From positions 1 through 9,083 of the forward strand of contig JALNVO010000104.1 in assembly GCA_023231365.1 (NCBI GenBank): a stretch of DNA of 9,083 nucleotides, read 5' to 3'. Positions 5,212-9,083 of the stretch are shown here, one piece after another. Numbering within the stretch: the first letter of the stretch is position 1; each line of letters starts with the position of its first letter. Source of the DNA: Fibrobacteraceae bacterium (lineage in GTDB: Bacteria > Fibrobacterota > Fibrobacteria > Fibrobacterales > Fibrobacteraceae). The notes under the pieces were generated by a model. That model had not been told where the DNA came from and did no database searches. It worked only from the letters and a program-made list of their open reading frames with translations. Position numbers and translations under genes: made by a program.

Positions 5212-6585
5212 ATGAAACAGAAACAGCGTATAGCATTATTCGGCATGGTGGCGGTCGCTTTGATTTTTGCGGCGTGCGGCGGGGACAGCGGGAATAACGG
5301 CACGGAAACGGATGGGACGAGTTCTTCGACCGTCGCTTGCAGCAACACTTATGGGACGAACACGGTGACGGACTGCCGCGACGGTCAGACCTACAGGACG
5401 GTGGTGATAGGAACCCAGACGTGGATGGCGCAGAACTTGAACTATGCGGATAGCGCAGCGATGCCGAACCTTAAAGGCAACATCTGGTGCGCAGGAAACA
5501 GTACGGACAGCTGCGCGAAATACGGCTTGCTTTACACATGGACAGGGACAATGAATCTCGCAGACTCCTTTCTGTATCGAACAGCCGGATCCTTGGTTTC
5601 AATCCCTCATCAGGGCGCATGCCCCAATGGCTGGCATGTTCCCACCAACGATGAATGGGAGACTCTTGAGATTGAGGTCGGTGGCTCTGGCACGGCTCTC
5701 AAAGCAGTGGACGGATGGAGCAACAATGGCAACGGGACGGACATGTACGGTTTCTCGGCTCTCCCGGCAGGGTTGCGCGACCTAGACGGGGACATCTTCG
5801 GGAGTGGATGCAATGCGTTCTTCTGGACTGCTACGGAAACCGGTACTTCCTCCGACATCAAGTCTTTGTCGATCATCACCGAGTATATATACTCGTACCA
5901 TAAAAGTAACTACTACGCGTACTCCCTCCGTTGCGTCAAATCTTCAAATTTGTATTCCGTTGATAGCTCTTCTAGTTCGTCCGTCGGGGCTTCAAGCTCC
6001 TCATCCATCAAATATGGTTCTCTCGTGGACTCTCGTGACGGTCAGACGTACAGGACTGTGGTGATCCGTAACCAGACGTGGATGGCGGAGAACCTCAACT
6101 ACGCGGTGGACCGTAGCTGGTGTTACAACGATAGCGCGGAGAACTGTACGAAATATGGAAGGTTGTACCAATGGGCGGCGGCGATGGGGGTGGATGCTCG
6201 CTACAATGACGCAATCCTCGGTGACAGCGTAAATCATCAGGGTGTGTGCCCTAACGGCTGGCATATTCCAAGGAACAGCGAATGGAGCATACTGGAAATC
6301 GTGGCGGGTGGTGCGAACAAGAGTTCGGCAAAAAGACTAAAGAGCACTAGCGGCTGGTCCAGTGCAGGCAACGGGATAGATCTTTACGGCTTTTCGGCTC
6401 TCCCTGCGGGCTACTACAGTCCCAATACATTCTTCAAGATGGGCTACAGCACCGGCTTCTGGGGCGCCACGGAAAGCGATTCCGGCTACGCCAGCAATCG
6501 ACTGTTGTTCTACGATGTCTTGCGTGCATACGGAAATTACGGCATCAAGGGCTATGCATACTCCGTCCGCTGCCTGAAGGATTGA
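5212..6585 (+). CDS. Lipoprotein with two FISUMP domains
   Basis: 457 aa. It starts with a lipoprotein signal peptide (KQKQR, hydrophobic run, then IFAAC with C22 as the probable lipidated cysteine) and a short low-complexity Gly/Thr/Ser stretch. The start is backed by AAGGGG at 5201-5206, five bases upstream. FISUMP domain 1 spans about residues 54-244 and domain 2 about 271-457, joined by a Ser-rich linker (250-265). Both domains show the family blocks DGQTYRTVVI, QTWMA(Q/E)NLNYA, W-C...C(A/T)KYG, HQG(A/V)CPNGWH(V/I)P, YGFSALPAG, FW(T/G)ATE and YAYS(L/V)RC. Conserved cysteine positions (C93/C101/C137/C241 and C304/C312/C346/C454) could form disulfides, which suits an exported protein. FISUMP resembles sulfatase-modifying/C-type-lectin-like folds in its motifs, but its function is not established. 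It is probably anchored on the cell surface or in the periplasm. Domain 2 is not a simple copy of domain 1. Confidence 0.93.
   Translation: MKQKQRIALFGMVAVALIFAACGGDSGNNGTETDGTSSSTVACSNTYGTNTVTDCRDGQTYRTVVIGTQTWMAQNLNYADSAAMPNLKGNIWCAGNSTDSCAKYGLLYTWTGTMNLADSFLYRTAGSLVSIPHQGACPNGWHVPTNDEWETLEIEVGGSGTALKAVDGWSNNGNGTDMYGFSALPAGLRDLDGDIFGSGCNAFFWTATETGTSSDIKSLSIITEYIYSYHKSNYYAYSLRCVKSSNLYSVDSSSSSSVGASSSSSIKYGSLVDSRDGQTYRTVVIRNQTWMAENLNYAVDRSWCYNDSAENCTKYGRLYQWAAAMGVDARYNDAILGDSVNHQGVCPNGWHIPRNSEWSILEIVAGGANKSSAKRLKSTSGWSSAGNGIDLYGFSALPAGYYSPNTFFKMGYSTGFWGATESDSGYASNRLLFYDVLRAYGNYGIKGYAYSVRCLKD
5371..5449 (+). repeat. FISUMP entry block, copy 1 (domain 1 of the first lipoprotein)
   Basis: This DNA encodes the start of the FISUMP domain (CRDGQTYRTVVIGTQTWMAQ and on). 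It matches 6028-6106 at about 66 of 79 positions by hand count and is also recognisable at 8887-8965. Such blocks are a plausible substrate for recombination between FISUMP genes. Confidence 0.7.
6028..6106 (+). repeat. FISUMP entry block, copy 2 (domain 2 of the first lipoprotein)
   Basis: Second DNA copy of the block that starts a FISUMP domain, in the same orientation as copy 1 and 657 bp from it. Runs of identity such as CCAGACGTGGATGGCG (6072-6087) are shared exactly with copy 1. Confidence 0.7.
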
Positions 6586-6660
6586 GTGCAGTGAAATGAA
6601 CACGTTGCGTGACCGGGGTCCCATATCAGGACGGGAGTGCCGGTGCCATAATCGAAATCC

Positions 6661-6891
6661 ATGCAAAGAATTTTTGCTTTGGGGATGATATTTTTTATAG
6701 CCTTTGTGTGGACTGCTTTTGAAAATTCTATGGTTGCGAATTATGATGGCGAATATGGATGCACGGGGCTCGCAGACGGACATCGTTTGTTATTCCAACC
6801 AGATCGAGTAGTTTGGTATATAAATCTCAATTGGCTGAAACAAAAATTGTGCGTGGGACGAGTGGACTATTGGTGTAAGGACTGGCAATAG
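6661..6891 (+). CDS. Small hypothetical protein with N-terminal hydrophobic segment (76 aa)
   Basis: A 76-codon ORF, not recognised. Residues 4-19 are hydrophobic (IFALGMIFFIAFVWTA) and could be a signal peptide or membrane anchor. The remaining 55 residues are rich in aromatic residues, with three cysteines (C34, C64, C72). There is no ribosome binding site before 6661. An in-frame ATG at 6685 has GGGG directly before it, which is too close. Codon use is more AT-rich than in the flanking genes. Its start MQRIFALGMIFF resembles that of the next gene (MQRTLFVTGIML), which may be coincidence between two signal peptides. It is either a small exported protein or the remnant of a larger gene. The 75 bp before it (6586-6660) hold nothing I can name. 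Confidence 0.4.
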   Translation: MQRIFALGMIFFIAFVWTAFENSMVANYDGEYGCTGLADGHRLLFQPDRVVWYINLNWLKQKLCVGRVDYWCKDWQ

Positions 6892-6935
6892 TATATCTTT
6901 ATGATATGGAAAATGGTTTCAAGGGAGGTTGACTT

Positions 6936-8294
6936 ATGCAGAGGACTTTGTTTGTAACTGGAATAATGCTGTCTATTGGTCTTTTGTGTGCGGGGGAGCC
7001 GTCCGCAGTTCTTGCTACAGCTGATTCTGCATCAGCTCCTATTGTGAAAAAGGACAGCGCGACGGCAGTTCCCGTTTCGGCAGTTCCGGTAAAGGAAGGT
7101 CTTTCTGCGGCGGTGGGCACGGCTGTGCCGGATAGCGTTCCCAAGGTTTTGCCTGATAGTGGAATTGTCCGGTCGGGAAGCGTTCTTCAGAAGCCGGACA
7201 GTTCAAAAATTAAAATGGCAGTGAAGTCTGGCGATGCCCCGTCGAATTCTGCAAATCCGAGGCCTGCTGCGGCGAAGAGGGATAGCGCCAAGACAACGGA
7301 TAGCGCAAAAGTCGCAAAATCAGTTTCCATCGTTTTTGCCGAGGGAACCCGCGGTTATTTTATAATCCGCAACGAGCGGGATTCTGTGGTCACGAATGTT
7401 GTCAAGACGCAGAATGGAAGTGTGACGGTTACCCTGCCTTCCGGCGTTTACTCCGTGGAAATGGAGCAGAAGAGAAACCTCGTAATCCATAAGCGGGCAA
7501 AGATAGAGCCGGGAAAGGACGTGTCCGTTGCCCCTGCGGATGTGGAACGCGCCGTTCATGAAGGTGTTGCAACCATTGCTCCGGACAGTGCGGCGGGGAA
7601 GGATTCCGTTTCCGCGAAGAATTTTGACGGTTCCTATGTTGCTTTTGAAATGGCGTGGGTGATTCCCGTGGGCGCTGCGCGGCGCTATTCCCGCACAAAG
7701 TTCCCTAGCGATGCTCTCGGTATGGAAAGCGGCGGCTATTTGGGAATTGCGCATAACACGAACCTTCTCACGTTTACTGACTTTTTCGGGATTGGTTTTT
7801 ATGGGCAGTGGGGCCTTCAGGCCAACGCTATGAACAGCAAGTACAGGGATTATTACGATGTCGGTTATTTCGGTTACGATCTCGCCTATGCCTTCCGCAT
7901 GGAATATGAAATCGGACCGAGCGCTACCTTCGCTTTAGGACATAAAATGTTTGTGGATGCTTATTTCAAGGCGGGCGTCGCGCTTGCTTTCCTTCCGGCG
8001 TTTGACTCTCGCTATGAAGACAATTCGGATGATGGCGGGGTTGCGGATTCTTCTAGCGGAGATTATGACATCTGGAATGATGACGCGGGGACATCGGGCC
8101 TCCTTGCTTCTGGAGAGAGTGTGGGTGAATCCTTTGGGTTCGGTTTTGCGTATGGCTTTGGCCTAAAATTCCGCCTTTCCGTTTTGGATGTGGGCGTTGA
8201 TGTGAATCTCGGCCGGCTAAAATTTAACGGAGATTACAGCGGTAAAAAAGTGCCGGAAGCCTGTGTAAGGCTTCTGCTCGGTGGCGCTTTCTAA
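6936..8294 (+). CDS. Outer-membrane beta-barrel protein with PEGA-like domain
   Basis: 452 aa with a good ribosome binding site (GGGAGG, 6923-6928, seven bases before the ATG). A signal peptide covers about residues 1-20 (MQRTLFVTGIMLSIGLLCAG). C18 is preceded by LL, so it is probably not a lipobox. Residues 21-127 are a low-complexity Ala/Pro/Ser/Lys linker with repeated DSA-type motifs. Residues 128-200 look like a small beta domain of the PEGA type (GYFIIRNERDS, VTVTLPSGVYSVEM, IEPGKDVSV). From about 229 to the end there are alternating hydrophobic/aromatic strands with Gly and acidic turns (FGIGFYGQWGLQAN, GFGFAYGFGLKFRLSVLDVG), and the protein ends in Phe, as outer-membrane barrels do. 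An acidic, Ser/Gly-rich loop lies at 358-396. No family name is recognisable. It probably forms an operon with the lipoprotein gene 43 bp downstream. Confidence 0.85.
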   Translation: MQRTLFVTGIMLSIGLLCAGEPSAVLATADSASAPIVKKDSATAVPVSAVPVKEGLSAAVGTAVPDSVPKVLPDSGIVRSGSVLQKPDSSKIKMAVKSGDAPSNSANPRPAAAKRDSAKTTDSAKVAKSVSIVFAEGTRGYFIIRNERDSVVTNVVKTQNGSVTVTLPSGVYSVEMEQKRNLVIHKRAKIEPGKDVSVAPADVERAVHEGVATIAPDSAAGKDSVSAKNFDGSYVAFEMAWVIPVGAARRYSRTKFPSDALGMESGGYLGIAHNTNLLTFTDFFGIGFYGQWGLQANAMNSKYRDYYDVGYFGYDLAYAFRMEYEIGPSATFALGHKMFVDAYFKAGVALAFLPAFDSRYEDNSDDGGVADSSSGDYDIWNDDAGTSGLLASGESVGESFGFGFAYGFGLKFRLSVLDVGVDVNLGRLKFNGDYSGKKVPEACVRLLLGGAF

Positions 8295-8337
8295 ATAATT
8301 CTTCAAGTTGTCTTTTTGAAGTAAAGGAGTTTGCTGT

Positions 8338-9083
8338 ATGAAGTATGATAAAGCGATTTTGATTTTGTGCGTACTGCCGTTTCTGGTTTTGCTCGCGGCC
8401 TGCGGCAGTGATTCCTCGGGTTCTTCCGACAGGGATGCTTCCCTCGTTGGAGATTGGAGCCGTGCGGAAAATGATAGCCTTTGGGGCGTCAAGATGAGTT
8501 CCGGCGGAGACTTCACGTTCTTTATCGTGGATTCCTCATCCACGGGCTATCGGTATTATCGCGAGGTGGGCTCGTGGACTACGGAAGGATCCACTCTTTT
8601 CATTGCCCTCGACCGCTGCGAGATGAGTTACACCGGAGCTTCATGGACATCGTCCGATGAAGACTGCGGCAATAGGGAGGCCTCGTATGCATTGGAGGAT
8701 TCGATTCTCGTTATTTATACTGGCGATAATACTTTGTACTTCGTGAAGGGGCGGAGCGGGATATTGCCCGACAGTCTTCGCTCTGAGATAGAATTGAGCT
8801 CGGCGCAGGAGACGTCCTCATCGAGCGGGGCTGTCGCTGTTTTTTCATCCTCGTCATTGGTGGCTTATTCCTATGGGGAGATTCCAGATTCCCGCGATGG
8901 TCAGGTTTATAAAACAGTGACGATCGGGACGCAGACATGGATGGCAAAGAATTTGAATTATGCAGATAGCATTGCGATGCCGAACCTTGCAGGGAATTCT
9001 TGGTGCTATGAAAACAGCGCCGACAACTGCGCGAAGTATGGCAGGCTTTACACGTGGACGGGCGCAATGGACATTGAAAGCTC
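8338..9083 (+). CDS. Lipoprotein with lipocalin-like and FISUMP domains (runs off the right edge)
   Basis: Open from the ATG at 8338 to the window end: 248 codons, with the C-terminus missing. AAAGGAG at 8323-8329 stands eight bases upstream. The signal peptide ends in a good lipobox (LAAC, C22), followed by a Ser/Gly stretch. Residues 36-137 look like a small lipocalin-like beta domain: LVGDWSRAENDS at the start, GGDFTFFIVDSS, then GSWTTEGSTLFIAL, the 'G-W...G...L' repeat pattern of such domains. C94 and C110 may pair. A Ser-rich linker (158-173) leads to a FISUMP domain from about 184 (PDSRDGQVYKTVTIGTQTWM). Its next part, YADSIAMPNLAGNSWC, matches domain 1 of the gene at 5212 (YADSAAMPNLKGNIWC) better than domain 2. 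The domain is cut at AMDIES. A role at the cell surface is likely; the ligand or substrate is unknown. Confidence 0.9.
   Translation, partial: MKYDKAILILCVLPFLVLLAACGSDSSGSSDRDASLVGDWSRAENDSLWGVKMSSGGDFTFFIVDSSSTGYRYYREVGSWTTEGSTLFIALDRCEMSYTGASWTSSDEDCGNREASYALEDSILVIYTGDNTLYFVKGRSGILPDSLRSEIELSSAQETSSSSGAVAVFSSSSLVAYSYGEIPDSRDGQVYKTVTIGTQTWMAKNLNYADSIAMPNLAGNSWCYENSADNCAKYGRLYTWTGAMDIES
8887..8965 (+). repeat. FISUMP entry block, copy 3
   Basis: Third copy of the block that starts a FISUMP domain, in the last lipoprotein gene. It is more diverged than the first two in third codon positions and AT-richer, so this gene has probably been separate for longer. Confidence 0.6.

Noticed and set aside
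4613..5236. 207-codon minus-strand ORF, and shorter ones at 4743-4946 and 4807-5028
   Set aside because: Most of their length translates the tandem array and the palindromic repeats (recurring FHPSSQG and CHCEA, and HARESGHS at the end). These are typical repeat translations, not genes.
6337..6783. 148-codon minus-strand ORF
   Set aside because: It runs antisense to the well-supported FISUMP domain 2 and has no motifs or start signal of its own.
8301..8321. CTTCAA...TTGAAG hairpin between the barrel and the last lipoprotein gene
   Set aside because: The 6-bp stem is AT-rich, has a 9-base loop and no T-tract after it. It is too weak to call a terminator, and the two genes still look co-transcribed.

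Overview
The window most likely comes from a Fibrobacter-type bacterium (phylum Fibrobacterota). The main reason is the presence of several FISUMP domains (Fib_succ_major, TIGR02145/PF09603), a paralogous secreted domain that is hugely expanded in Fibrobacter. Signatures such as DGQTYRTVVIGTQTWMAQNL, ACPNGWHVP and YAYSVRC(V/L)KD recur here. The lipoprotein signal peptides and Ser-rich linkers also fit that group.

Left part (1-4518): a defence or accessory segment. On the minus strand, running off the left edge, is the N-terminal part of an AAA/SMC-like ATPase with an intact Walker A (start at 821). A gene-poor spacer of about 330 bp with a perfect hairpin follows. Then comes a plus-strand, translationally overlapping set: a 57-codon internally deleted relic of a nucleotidyltransferase-like gene (1150-1323), an unrecognised 51-aa ORF (1316-1471), and a complete type I restriction subunit HsdR (1468-4518). 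No hsdM or hsdS is visible next to hsdR.

Middle (4519-5211): a recombination scar. Directly after hsdR lie about 28 codons of the 3' end of another FISUMP gene, ending in the family's C-terminal signature. A hairpin/T-tract terminator follows, then an interspersed palindromic element of the TCATTGCGAGG...CAATGAC type. Four and a bit tandem copies of a 43-bp unit appear to have grown from the element's right end. About 200 bp of AT-richer sequence, possibly decayed coding sequence, follows.

Right part (5212-9083): cell-envelope genes, all on the plus strand. They are a lipoprotein with two FISUMP domains, a doubtful small secreted or membrane-anchored ORF, and an outer-membrane beta-barrel protein with a low-complexity Ala/Pro/Ser linker and a PEGA-like domain. 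Last is a second lipoprotein with a lipocalin-like domain followed by a FISUMP domain, cut by the right edge. The barrel and the last lipoprotein are 43 bp apart with good ribosome binding sites and look like one operon. The joint picture is an accessory restriction/defence segment set into a repeat-rich cluster of secreted FISUMP proteins. The function of FISUMP proteins is not established, and nothing in the sequence decides it.
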